Origin: Echinostoma caproni
Lineage: Eukaryota > Platyhelminthes > Trematoda > Plagiorchiida > Echinostomatidae
NCBI GenBank assembly: GCA_900618425.1
Contig: UZAN01039747.1
Span: 53,276-117,275 of the forward strand
Direction: 5' to 3'
DNA length: 64,000 nucleotides
Shown piece after piece: positions 1 to 11,300 of the stretch. Numbering within the stretch: position 1 is the stretch's first letter; each line of letters opens with the position of its first letter. The notes under the pieces are model-generated. The model made no database searches and was not told the DNA's origin. It saw only the letters and a list, made by a program, of their open reading frames with translations. The translations under genes and the position numbers were made by a program.

Positions 1-249
1 GTGTTTTTCTGTCAACGATTTAATTTATTTTAACTGTGCTCAACTTATGTGCATTTTCTTTACAAAATGATCTTCCGCTGCAGTTCTCAAAATTACTGTA
101 GATAGGTCAGTTTTGTGCTTCAACAAATTGGGTTTGTGCTTGCTCTTGTCGCTTTTGAAATCAACAATTAACACCTACCCCGAAAGCGTTCATTGAGGTT
201 TACACTCTGGCTCTTCGAAAAAAATGCGTTTGCACGTAACGCAGCAATG

Positions 250-360
250 TTCGTTAAATGGAGTATGAAGCTTGGATTAGCCGTTCGATTGTTAAGGGGC
301 ACCGGGCAGTCTTGATGGTCTTTAGTGTGGGTTTCACCTTTTGGGAGATCGTTAAGTTCA
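250..360 (+). repeat. SINE-like dispersed repeat, copy A
   Basis: This stretch aligns by eye over about 90 bases with 29890-29985; both contain TCTTGATGGTC followed by a GGTTTCAC block. The segment GTTAAGGGGCACCGG resembles a polymerase III A box, and GGTTTCACC about 40 bases later resembles a weak B box, so a tRNA-derived SINE head is likely. Read on the minus strand, both copies also keep a similar peptide (HQDC.VPLN versus HQEC.VPLN), so a fragment of a coding retroelement is an alternative. Confidence 0.45.
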
Positions 361-380
361 CAGAATTTCATACATCTACA

Positions 381-407
381 TGCAATGGAAATGTTGGTGA
401 TAACCGA
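381..407 (-). repeat. Inverted SINE tail fragment
   Basis: The reverse complement of these 27 bases matches 30005-30031 with three mismatches (TCGGT.ATCAC.AACATTTCC core). At 30 kb the tail follows the repeat body in the same orientation, but here it lies on the opposite strand 25 bases from copy A. This implies either two fragments placed face to face or a local inversion. Confidence 0.5.
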
Positions 408-2162
408 GGTTCTTCGATAAAATTTATGCTTTTCAAAAAGCTACACCAGACAACGATTGCGACGCTGTTCACAATTTTCATGTTGGTAATACAATTGCTA
501 GTTACGAGCTTTGATGGAATACAAAAATACGTTCTCCCAAATCAGTGTTTCGAAATGAATTCAGTTTTATTGGCTACTCCAAGTGGTCCCTTTTGTGTGG
601 TTTTTTTATTCGATCAAATGCCAGATACTAACCTTGTGTGATATCAAGAGAACTGTGCACTTCATAAAAAAAGTTGGATTTTCAAAGAAGGATCAGAAAA
701 GTAAAATTGCTCGGTCCTGATTGACAAATTCCTAGTTGGTTAGGCTAGAAAGTTATCTTCTGTAGAATAGTTTAATCCTAGCAAAATATGCGCCAAATCA
801 ACTCTTTCTATCACCATCTGCAATCATTATGTAGCAGAATCTGTCGACCGTCCGAAATTGTATTTTCAACTATACTCAGAAGGTGCCAAACCTGAATCAG
901 TTGTCAGCCGATTTAATATCAAATGGAATTCGTTACACCGGCTGTCGTGTCGAAATGCCCATTGCTATCTGCCTCGCCGGGGAAACAAAAAGCATCCGTT
1001 TGACGTCTGACGTCAGACGAATAGAAGTTCTTATTTCGGTGTAAAGCGTTGGCAAGAATCTGTTTTTTATCCCGACAATAAGTGCCGGGTTCCTCAAAAC
1101 CATATTNTTAGAGGAATGCTTGCTAGGTTGCCCTCCAAAGGACTGCATACTAGGCTAGAAGCGGTTAGTGACCCAGATTTGCCCGTTATAGTGTAAAAGG
1201 CTGAACTCGGCAAAAGGGCGAAATGGAACAACTAATTTTATTTAGCACATACAAATGGCTTTTTTCAATAACTCCGGAGCTCGGAGGTGCATTTGCCTAA
1301 CCTTTTACCAGCATAAGGTCAGCAGTGATAATCCTCAACCACACAAGTTGACTAAACTATCACAGTTTCCTCAATCCCAAGTAATAACGTGGAAAAATCC
1401 ATATATGCACAAGCCTTACCTCAGTGACTGTCCCTGCGCAAAGTAGAATAAAATTATTCCATTGCAGAGAACAGAAACAGACAATTATTGATCTGTGATT
1501 GCAAACGCATGCTTAATATTGATGAAAGCTATATATATATCATGGTTGAATTGGTTGCATGAAAAGTAGAACGCAATTCTTATTTTGAAGGAAGTTATGA
1601 TCGTCACGGCATGGAATAAGAATAAATAAGCACTTTTGTGCATAAAAAGGCTGTTGAAGCTGGTTCGTTTTATTTGCTACTTGTGGAGGGGCTTTGTGAA
1701 GTTAGTTACGTGCTTCCAGATATACGCAGCGTCTGCCTTTTAAGGTGGTGCACCAAACCGTTCTATAGTTCAATTGATTCTCAGAAACTAAAAAAGTCAA
1801 ACTTTTGGGACCATCCCTTTCAGTTGACCAACAGCTCATCAGGGTAGGGAACCGATTGGTGCAGATAAGCATGGATACAAGGTCGTATCTCATACCGAAT
1901 TATGCGTATTGTGGAATACTCACGGGGTTGGGGCAGCTTGGCTTCGTAGCGATATGTTTATGCTAAAATATTCAATTCGGCGTTTGTAGCTCGTCCTTTT
2001 GACAAAGTTTGGTTATTGAACTTTGCAGTAGCGAAAGTGGTACCTCAGTTAAATTGGTTCTGGATAAAGAATTATCCACTAGTTTATGAAAGAACAACAA
2101 ACCACTCAATTGTGTCACTTGCCGAAATCAAAAGCAATATTTTCGATCAACTGCAACTATAA
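408..2162. other. No recognisable gene
   Basis: Mostly AT-rich sequence. A more GC-balanced patch at 930-1150 is open on the minus strand but matches no family I recognise, and it has an ambiguous base at 1107. It contains the perfect 16-base palindrome CGTCTGACGTCAGACG (1004-1019) with a central CRE-type TGACGTCA. A short (TA)n run lies at 1529-1541. ORFs at 1255-1446 and 1638-1847 show no family signature. Confidence 0.5.
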
Positions 2163-2226
2163 ATGTACAATGCGAGGCGCCTGACTACTGAGCGGAGACT
2201 TTTCTCGGACCCTGGGATTCTCAAAG
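2163..2226 (+). CDS. Possible short first exon, unrecognised
   Basis: A TATAAA hexamer at about 2158 overlaps an ATG at 2163. That ATG opens a 21-codon frame (begins MYNARRLTTERR) ending at a good splice donor, CAAAG|GTAAGT. The stretch is richer in GC than its flanks. No partner exon could be identified, and the frame runs to a stop soon after the donor if unspliced. The TATA box directly abutting the start codon argues against a normal promoter arrangement. Chance is a real alternative. Confidence 0.15.
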
Positions 2227-3527
2227 GTAAGTCAATTTGGACGTGAATGAAATTACATGGAATCAAAAATAAGTCCTAAGGTAATCACTGAGGGGGCTGT
2301 TTTTGATCAATTCAATCGAACAGTTTAGATATATTTCTCCTTCTAAATCATTCAATGGAACAGATTTTTAATTCCTTTCTCAAAGTAAATTATACTTTAT
2401 ATTATTATGAGGTCTTTCTTAAAAGAAAAATATAACAATTCGATCAAATATGGTAAATTCTACTGGTTTAGTATTTTTAGTATTTTCCTTGCGTTAAACA
2501 ATTGCGGTACGTGATATATCTTTTGTCATGTTTGCTATATCAGGTATAAAAATTTGTATTTTGTAGCTTAGGCTGAAGGAATTTAGCTTCTCCGGTTCGT
2601 GGGGCATTGATGGGTACACCTGATCCAGTCCGATTTTTTTGTTCAAGGAGATGATCAAAGAGTGCTAAGCGTAAATAACTTCTCCATGGTGTCTGAATCG
2701 GGTTCGGTCTGTGGTCGCCACTGATTCAAGCCAAAGGGTGTCCTTCTTTGAAATCCATGTAAACATTCTTGATTTTTCACTATGCAATTATTATATTATA
2801 ACACCATAACTAATCTCATTGTGGATTGGGGTTTGTGTTTATAACCCTTAACCGATTGCACATAACGTCCTTATTTCTATTTGTATTTCAAGTGAATTGC
2901 TTTCATTTTGTATCAAAAGTAAATAAAAAGTTCATGACAAATGCAAAGTGGTGATAGCTTGCGGATAACTTTGGGTTTGTAATTTCAGATACACTTCTTC
3001 TAGGTGATTTATCACAAAATGTATAGTAGTTTGAAGTGTCAAGTGATATATCCGAAAAAACCCTATGTTACCCCACTCATGTTCTTAAAATTATAATTCG
3101 ATAGATGTGGCATTTTATAATTCCTGTTAATGGATGATGGACTTTGATTAATTAAAGCAATTAGTTTGGAGCGCCTACGAAAAGAATTATTGAATAAATT
3201 AATAAATAATAAAATAATCCAGTAGACCAATGAAGTACTTTGCATGATTTTCATGCATAATGTAGTATAGAATGTATAATGTTGGATAAGCTCTTCGTCT
3301 GATCATAAAACATGGATGACAGGTGTTAGTTATCTCCCGCATCATTTGTAGTCTGCCTGCAATCTAGTCTACAATTTGACGGTTTTTACTAAGCGGAACC
3401 AGTATAATTCATTTTTATTTATTATAATAAGCTTTAAATGCTTAACCACAGACGTGAATATATGGTGCAGTAGCGGTTAAACGGCAGCACAGGTTTCGAA
3501 TGTGTCAGGTATCACTCGCAGCAGTAA
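2227..3527. other. No recognisable gene
   Basis: AT-rich sequence with no long ORF. The only structure noted is a possible acceptor (TTTTTTTGTTCAAG) near 2640, followed by a short GC-richer stretch to about 2740. It could pair with the donor at 2227, but the joined product was not recognisable. Confidence 0.5.
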
Positions 3528-3561
3528 AGTAGTAGTAGTAGTGGTAGTAGTAGTAGTAGTA
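3528..3561. repeat. (GTA)n microsatellite
   Basis: About eleven AGT/GTA units with one GTG interruption. Translated, this gives poly-valine on one strand and poly-threonine on the other, which explains the artificial ORFs here. The flanking 3562-3715 is GC-balanced and may belong to the same repeat unit, but no family was recognised; it has one ambiguous base at 3605. Confidence 0.9.
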
Positions 3562-3980
3562 GGAAACGGAACTACATCAATGAGCGCACGAAGAGTATAT
3601 CGCCNTATATCGCCAATTTCAGGGCACTTGGAGATACCTCGTGTCCTTCTGCAGTGTTGGGAAACGGCCAAGCCAAATCGAAGGCGTATCCAAGCGTATC
3701 GCATTGTATCTTAACTGCAATGAAGCCTAAACACATTTTTACCCGAATCCTAATCAGCCTTGAGTATGGTTATTTATTATTTAAAAGTGCCCGAATGGTA
3801 ATAAAATTATAGATGTCCTCGAGCATCAAGTTTTCCAAGTTGATAGACGGTTAATTTTACTTTATTTGAACGCAATCTAATGAGTGAACCATTTTTCATA
3901 CGATTTCTTCAGTGGAAAATGGATGTTACGTACTCCAACCGGCAAGCCCAATAATAGCTTAATGATTTGCAGTCTAATCA

Positions 3981-4020
3981 CATATATATATATATATATA
4001 TGTATGTATATATATATATG
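3981..4020. repeat. (TA)n microsatellite with TGTATGTA interruption
   Basis: Alternating AT for about 40 bases, broken once by TGTATG. Confidence 0.9.
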
Positions 4021-5514
4021 TGCAGTCAAGCCTTTGCTGTCACAAACCAACTCTGTGACAGAATATAATAGTATTCAACTACGCTTCCACGAACACTCAA
4101 TCAACCACCTCCCTTTTACCAAGCGTGCAATCGCACTGCTAATCAGGAAGAATGGAAAAAATCTATTCATTAGAGCATCTGGATATCAAATCAGTTATCA
4201 ATTGTAGCGAATGGAGCGTGATAAGCATGCGCGCGCAACCGGCACTAATAAAGTTACTTTAGAAGACGATAAGACGTTCGCGATAACATCTTTGTTCGGA
4301 AGCCAAAGGTACAATGCGACCGGAATGTATTGGATAAAGTTATTTCCCTCCATCATAATCAGATAATGTCGCAATAAGTGATCAGACAGGATGTTACCAA
4401 AAAACTAAGCATACGATAATTTCTGAATGGAAGAAGTATTCCTTACGATTTTCTCACCTGATTTCCAGTTTCATAAATGAAACTTACAATATTGTATATC
4501 TTTCTCCTCATAAGCGCCTAACAAACGATTACTCTTTTTGTTATACTTCCTGAAATGCTCCTTGGTGGGTTAGCGGAAACAAATAGAACGGTGGCAGAAA
4601 GTGCAATATGATGCCTGCTCACCTCACAAAAACGAGCAAACGGAGTTGAATTACATTGCGACAGATAATGATGTTGTCTGGGTAAATGTGTGTTTTTTTC
4701 AATTCATCGAACGTGATAGATTTCATTATTTTGCGATCGATCACTTCAAACGGACAATCCGGAATGCAGCGCAAACGGGTGAAATTCTGTTTGTCCCGAG
4801 CAGGAGCGAAATGTCGTCTGAACACAGAGTACATGAATAATGTGAAATAGACTCGGGTGAACGGAAAGAGAAATCAGAAAATCTCCGGATTGTTTAAACT
4901 CAATCGAATTAAACTTATGTTCCCGAATAGATGATGGACAAAACGGTCATAATAAGCGTAAGCCGATGTTCTCACAAAAAAATCGATAGCATTGATATGA
5001 ACGTAATATGGTGAGCTATGTTGACATTTCGCGATTTAATTTACTTTTATTTTTAAAATAATTGTAAGACTTAACCTCTTAGAATAAAACTGTATCGATA
5101 ATTGATAAGAACTTTTCGTCGATTTTGACCTGTTCAAATAAAATGTCTTGCTGCTGATTGATGTAAACAACCAGTGCGTATAAGAGCTAACCAGGTATTC
5201 ATGGGTTACACCCATACAAAATTAACCGCTTTTTTATTTGTTGAACTGAAAACGTTGAGTATACCAAATTGTTTATTGCCTTATGACGAAGTGATAGTTG
5301 TTACATGACCTAGGTGATATGACTTGTAAAATCAGGTGGTTGAGCATGCATGTATGGTTACGTCATACTTCATACAATCCAGGGAAAATTTACATATTGT
5401 TTCGGAGGCCATAGTGCACTTCGAAAACCCACGAAGTGAGTACCAATGGAATTTTAGTTACTCGCAACAATAAACTGTTACTCAATTATAGGTTTGACTT
5501 GGTTTAGTTTCTTC
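4021..5514. other. No recognisable gene
   Basis: AT-rich. ORFs at 3884-4207 and 4601-4840 show no domain signature, and the first simply reads through the microsatellite. No tRNA-like or RT-like motif was seen. Confidence 0.5.
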
Positions 5515-5620
5515 AACAGTGCGCGAATCCACTGACCCAAATGGAATCGAACCCGGGACCTCACAGGCAGAACTGAACCATACTTCTCACTCGGTCACCG
5601 GGTAGCTGCTGCTCAGACAG
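5515..5620 (-). repeat. tRNA-derived SINE fragment
   Basis: Read on the minus strand, the segment contains GGGTTCGATTCC (5543-5554 as its complement), a near-perfect polymerase III B box (GGTTCGANTCC). It is preceded by ACCCGGTGACCGAGTGAG, in the place of a D-arm/A box. The T-arm-like part is followed by TTTGGGTCAGTGGATTCGCG, not a CCA end, so this is a SINE head and not a tRNA gene. It is different from the recurrent SINE family at 8.2 kb. Confidence 0.55.
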
Positions 5621-7665
5621 GTTTGTACTATCCTTATACGTGACAGAGCACAAATCATTTTTATGCGCTTACTGTTCGCATCGCACCTTGAGTATCTCAG
5701 CACTAGCCTCCAAAATGATGACTCCTGATAACATGTTACAGGAAGCAAACGGAGGATTGTTCTATTTATATGGGGAATTTTGCGGAGGAAACAAGAACTG
5801 CCTTTTTTGGGTCCAGTTGGTAGTAAGTTTGGTTTCTGTCTGTGGGGGTTCCGTGTTTAGTCCCCAGTTGGGTCGATGAAGTGGCACTGCTGATAGGTTC
5901 CAACCAGATGAAAATAAACGTCTTGTGCTTCTTAGATTTCCGATTCACTTTTAGTTGTTCGTGAAAAGACAAAATTCACTGTATAGACATCAGATATGTT
6001 TTCAGATGGAAAACCACTCACGTTGAAGTAACGAACTTCACTCATTGCGCGGCTGTTTTACCCTTAATAATCAAATGATAATCATAATACCAGAGTTGCA
6101 AAATGTTGTAAATTTAATCGTCTTCTTTCGTTTAACTTTACATGAGTAAGCGAAATTGAACTTGTTTTATTTACATTGCAAGTTATCTTTTTCTGTGCTA
6201 TGGCCGTTAATGTCGTGTATATGGGGATTGGAAACACTGCGTTTACGATGAAATCGTCCCAAATGAACACTGTTGGTATCTCTTTAAATTTTTATAAATA
6301 AATCAAATGTACGTACCCTTTATGAATAAGTTTACCTAACAAATCGTGTTTTGTAAAAACACGTGCAAATCCCATTTACATTTAAGTTGGAAGTAAAACC
6401 TGTGAAATTTTGATGAAGTTTTCGATTGATTAAAAATTCAAAAGAGATAAACAAAGTGGGCTTACAATATCAAATATAGTTTATTTTTGAGGTCTAAAGT
6501 TTGCGTTCATCAAATAGAGTGAAAAGATGCTTTGGACGAACATGCTCAATAGGGGATATGAGCAACATGTCTATCAATCTGGTCAACATTGCAGCAAACA
6601 AACAAATATTTCAACGTATAATTTTGCCGATTGATGAACGGAGCAAATACGGTGGCACGCGGTTAGGCAAAGAACAAGACCGATTCAATTTCATGTTTCA
6701 TAGGATTCTTAAATTTCGTCTAGTTACACTTTGCCCTTATGGTTAATTAGATATGTAGGAATATCTTAACATTTTAAAGCGAAAATGATGGGCATACAAT
6801 GAAGCACGTTTAACGTTACTAGCTGAATGACTCTGGTTCGATAAAATGGACACAAAGATCGCTAAGATCTTTCAAAGGAAGCGCCACACTCTGGCACTGC
6901 AAAATGTGTGAGCTGCATTGATTTCTGCTCTGCCATACGCGTTTACTTTTGTTGAATGATAAGTTTCGTTTGGCAATAAGTTCAAAAACACCAGTTATAG
7001 TTTGTCCACAATTGTAGAACTCCCACGAAATAACTTGGGCAATATGGAAACTTCGTCAAGCTCTTTATCCAAATAATAAAATGTTGACACTTACGAGGTG
7101 TTCAGGCGGATTGGCGGATAAAGGGTAGAGTAATATTAGATCGGTTCAGAATAATAGGCATCTGTTGGTTTTAAATCCTTGATTTATTGAAAGGTTATAA
7201 CTGAGATTTGGCTTACAAGCAATTTCTCCACGTTTTAGTTTACGGAAATAAACATTGAATGAATGCAGTACCTGTTTATTTATTTTCCAATGTATTCAAT
7301 CGAATTCTCAAGTGAAATGCCAGATTGCATCTGTGAATAAACATGCGATTGCTTTGGATGCCTATATATGTGTGTTTTAATTGTGTTCATTGTGAGGAAA
7401 CGGGCAACATTACATCTGTTTTGCACTACATAATAGGTTACTATCTGGTAATGCATTTTTCAATGGTGACAGAAACATGTACTTTAATTGCACAAGTGTT
7501 TGGGGAATTAGTAAAATAGAAAAACTGAAAACAGCTAAATAGTGTTAGACCAAAATATGCATATAGGCTCTATACAACACCACAAACAATACTCCCTGTT
7601 ACCGTGAATGTGTGAATGAGAGAGGAAATACGCGGCCGTAAACAAAATGAACCCTCGGAGCATTT
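5621..7665. other. No recognisable gene
   Basis: AT-rich, with ORFs of 60-80 codons only (for example 6501-6746) and no family motifs. Nothing repeat-like was recognised. Confidence 0.45.
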
Positions 7666-7899
7666 GTGAAGAGACTGTTCAGGATCCTTTGTGATCTTGT
7701 AGAGGCGGACTTCAGTTGCTTCACTATGGTCACAAGTGCTAATGAAAATGGAAAGAGAAAAGTTGGTTCTTTCACCGGAACTCGTAAGACAGCTGTTGAT
7801 GAATGCGGAACGTTGACCAGTGATTTTCCAGGAGCTAGGTCGGAGTGTTTGTGTAAATCAATGAAACAATCACGTACAGAAGTAAGAAAACAGTATGCA
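7666..7899 (+). CDS. Candidate exon, unrecognised basic protein
   Basis: An open frame of about 78 codons ends exactly at a consensus donor, TATGCA|GTAAGTAC (7900). An internal methionine at 7726 starts a Lys/Arg/Ser-rich stretch (MVTSANENGKRKVG...). The sequence is more GC-balanced than its surroundings, which fits an exon. No domain was recognised, the upstream boundary is uncertain, and no downstream acceptor exon was identified. Confidence 0.25.
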
Positions 7900-8164
7900 G
7901 TAAGTACATCAATATTTAATAAATTAAAGTAGTTGGTTGATAAGCACCGTCCGAGTGGAATTCAATAAATCCATTGAACTGGAATAATGAATGAACGTTC
8001 TCTACTACGTGCTCGTAATGCATTTTCAAACAAATGTTTATGCAGCATTTTCAAACGTCATACAGAATGTAACAAAATCATACTATATTTGAAATCACAA
8101 ACCAGTAAATCCGACTTTATGAATTTCACTCAACATTTTCTTCAAATTGGATGTGGCAGCTTTT

Positions 8165-8345
8165 CATCTTTATCATTTTATTGAATATACAGAGATTCAA
8201 TTTTCAGTAAGGGGGAAGCGGCCAATCAAAAGGCTGCCGTGCAACACACAATGGGGCGGGAAGTCAGGCGATGGTGGTGGGACTCGAATACATTCCCGGG
8301 GTGATAACGTAGTCACGTTACCACCGGGCCAACAATCCAACGGTA
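8165..8345 (-). repeat. tRNA-derived SINE, family 1
   Basis: On the minus strand an A-box-like TTGGCCCGGTGGTAACG (complement of 8316-8332) is followed by a B-box-like GTATTCGAGTCCC (complement of 8279-8291). A body then ends in TTTTGATTGGCCGCTTCCCC and an AT-rich tail with AATAAAATG. The same body and tail occur at 42340-42545 and 62170-62315, so this is a dispersed SINE family. It is non-autonomous and would be transcribed by RNA polymerase III. Confidence 0.75.
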
Positions 8346-11300
8346 AACGGAGATAGCCAAGCCTAGCTTACATTTGCACGCTCATATGTCTTTCCCGCTT
8401 TAACCTTTTAATAAAGCGGAACATTTTGTTAACGATCAGTTTACTCTCCACGATGAACGCGTGTACATCATTCAATCGTATATACATGCTTTATTCGTGA
8501 AAAGAAAAGTGACAGCATTTTTCTGCTTCATTGAGTCATTACTCCGAGTAAAAAAGAAGATCAAACAGACACCATTCAAAATTAAGAAACTAAAAAGTAA
8601 CCAGGTTGAGCGAAAGTAAACTAGGCCCGTGATTGAAAGCTTTTCTTGTTGAGAGGTAAATCACTTCTGTTCAAATGTTTAGAATATAGTACTGCCAAAA
8701 ATGTCCCAGGTCTGAGGGAGTCTCAAATTTGAATTTTATCTGCTACGTGCAAGATATCAAGCCATCGAGCCCTCTTGGACTGAGTTCGCCTAGGCTGATG
8801 CGAAGGCTGATGACATAGAAAGCTGTTTTTGGCTAGGAAAATTGCAGACAATGATGAGCTTTTGCGCAGTCGATGAAGGCTTGTCATATACTCTCTCTGT
8901 GTTGTGTTTTTAACAGTACAGCAGACGTTCCTCTGAATGGTCATGTATTTGTTACACATCCACCATAGTAAGTCTTATAAGAAATATTTGTAGACTACAT
9001 GGATTGTCCTTTGAACGTTACATTCATTTGGTTCTACTTTTAAATAGGTATCACTAAAGTATGCTGGCAGATGTCAAGCATAAACCGAGACCTATGACAT
9101 AGTTCCATGGTTTGGATTGTTGTACGTACTTCTAATAGCCCCGGTAGGATAATCAGGGGGCGCTGTATTACCAACGAGAGTCGACGTTGTTTGATTACGT
9201 TTCTTGTTTCATAACTATAAACAGAATTCCAAACACGATGGATTTGATAGGCGTCACAACCCCAAAGACGCGCTGAGGAAGATCCGAATTGCAACCGAAT
9301 TGCGCATATATTTGTTTCTCTGTGAAAATGGCCACTGCGGTTTACTGGTACTTATCTCGTTTGCGTGCATTTTGTTGAAAGTTTTATGCAAGGAGTGTTA
9401 AATGATGACAGATTTCCATCTCACACCCTTCAACTTTTCAAAGTGGTTGTGACCTATGGTTTTCTATCTTATCAAAAACAGAATGAAGGCGGACTATGCA
9501 AGATGCATCTGTGTTTTATAATTTGGTTTCTCACATAATTTGGTGACTTGCGCACCATCGCTAGCGGCCAAACAGGCCCTTAAGAATTCATTTCCTACAT
9601 CTGCGCTCAAAACTATTTCATTAGCTCTTAAGTTTAATCGAAAAGGTTCCCAGAAACTCAACAAACGCTGCAGGCATGTTATTGAACTATCAACCTACGC
9701 ACTTGGTGAAGTGTTAAGTTGCCTCTGGTTCTACTTGAATGACCATAAGTGGGAGTTCAAAATGAACCTCGCTACGGTCTGCAATTCTCGGATTCAACGA
9801 ACCGCGATGGCTAGTGAGCCAGTGACTAGCTCTGATTAAAGCCTGATCAAACAACAAAAATGAATACGAAAAACATTTGGCCGAATATGCAATCTACTTT
9901 TGAAAGTGGATACAATCGCCAACGGATCCTCACAGAGGAATTCTTGTCGATAACCTTCAATGAACTCAATGCACAATACTTCATACACTTAAATTAATAT
10001 CCGACTATAGAATCTGAAACATCCCTCGTAACTCTTGCCTTTCCATGCTGAGTATTGAAAAGCTCATTTAAAAGTAATTAATTCACAATATTCCGTGAAA
10101 ACGAAGCACTGATGCTGTCGACGCATGCAACCGCACGAGAAAGGAGTTTCAAGGTGTACCCTTTGTACATTTAATCGGTTTCATAATTTAAAATGTGATG
10201 TTTTTATTTCCTGACCGATATGGATTCGCGGGGTTTACTTTTATTTTCTGATCTGAATTTATGAGCCTCAGATGCAATTAAGGAGCACATGTATGTCATA
10301 TATTTGCAATTCGCGCACTGTTTTTATTGCATTGACCAGAAAAAAATATTTCAAGCAGAAATGTATGTAACAAACAATGTCATCATCTTCGTGAGCGATA
10401 AAACGGCTTGAATACTGTTGAAAAGTTTTTGCTCCATCCGGAAATATGTTATATACATTACAGGATAATGGAAAGATGGGAAAACGTTTCACTTGCTCGA
10501 CCCAAGAAGCTTCTGATTCCTTTCAAAAAATGATTTATGCTGCTTGTGATAGCTATCAAAAACTCATTAACAATACTATGTTCGGAACACGGGAGATATA
10601 TTCTCACCATGAAAGTTGCATTTATTGTGTTGTGCTCCGGAACAATTGTATTCTGCTGATCAGAAAACCGTATGTGGAAATTCACTTGTTTCAGTAACGG
10701 AGAGTCCTTGGACTTCCCCTACATTTGACTTTGCAGAGCTATTTTAAAATATTACTGAATACGGGAAGTTAATTCATCGTTTATATATCAATGGATTTGA
10801 TTTAAATGCAATTCAAGGACTTGAAATTTGTCATTCCTGGTCACATAATGCTTAGATTGATTGTATCAGACTCCCTGGAGTCTTTCATGTGTAGTCCAAA
10901 TAAGAGCGCCCTCTGATGCATTGTCCGTCATTTTCCACCTCTGCTTCTCAAGGTGAGAGTATCACGTTGATACTAACCCAAATTTGGTGTTTACATCAAA
11001 AAGCACGTAATACATAGTGCACGAGGTTCTGTGAAAAATAAACATTGATGTTTAAATACAACAAACAGTGATGAGAATACGACCGATCGACGACAAAAAT
11101 CCGGTTACAATGAAGGTCAAACAGCGGGCGGTTTGGAAAGAAGTTGGTCATATGAGGTGATACTGATCCACTCCTTTGGGCAACATTTTATGACGACGTA
11201 ATAAGAAAATATTATTTTTCCTCATCCAATTATCCAAAAGTTCGTTTTAACTGATTTTCTTGCGGGGGCATATTTCAAAATACCCCACACACTAAAATTG

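Noticed and set aside
3502..3714. Poly-valine/poly-threonine ORFs
   Set aside because: Products of the (GTA)n microsatellite.
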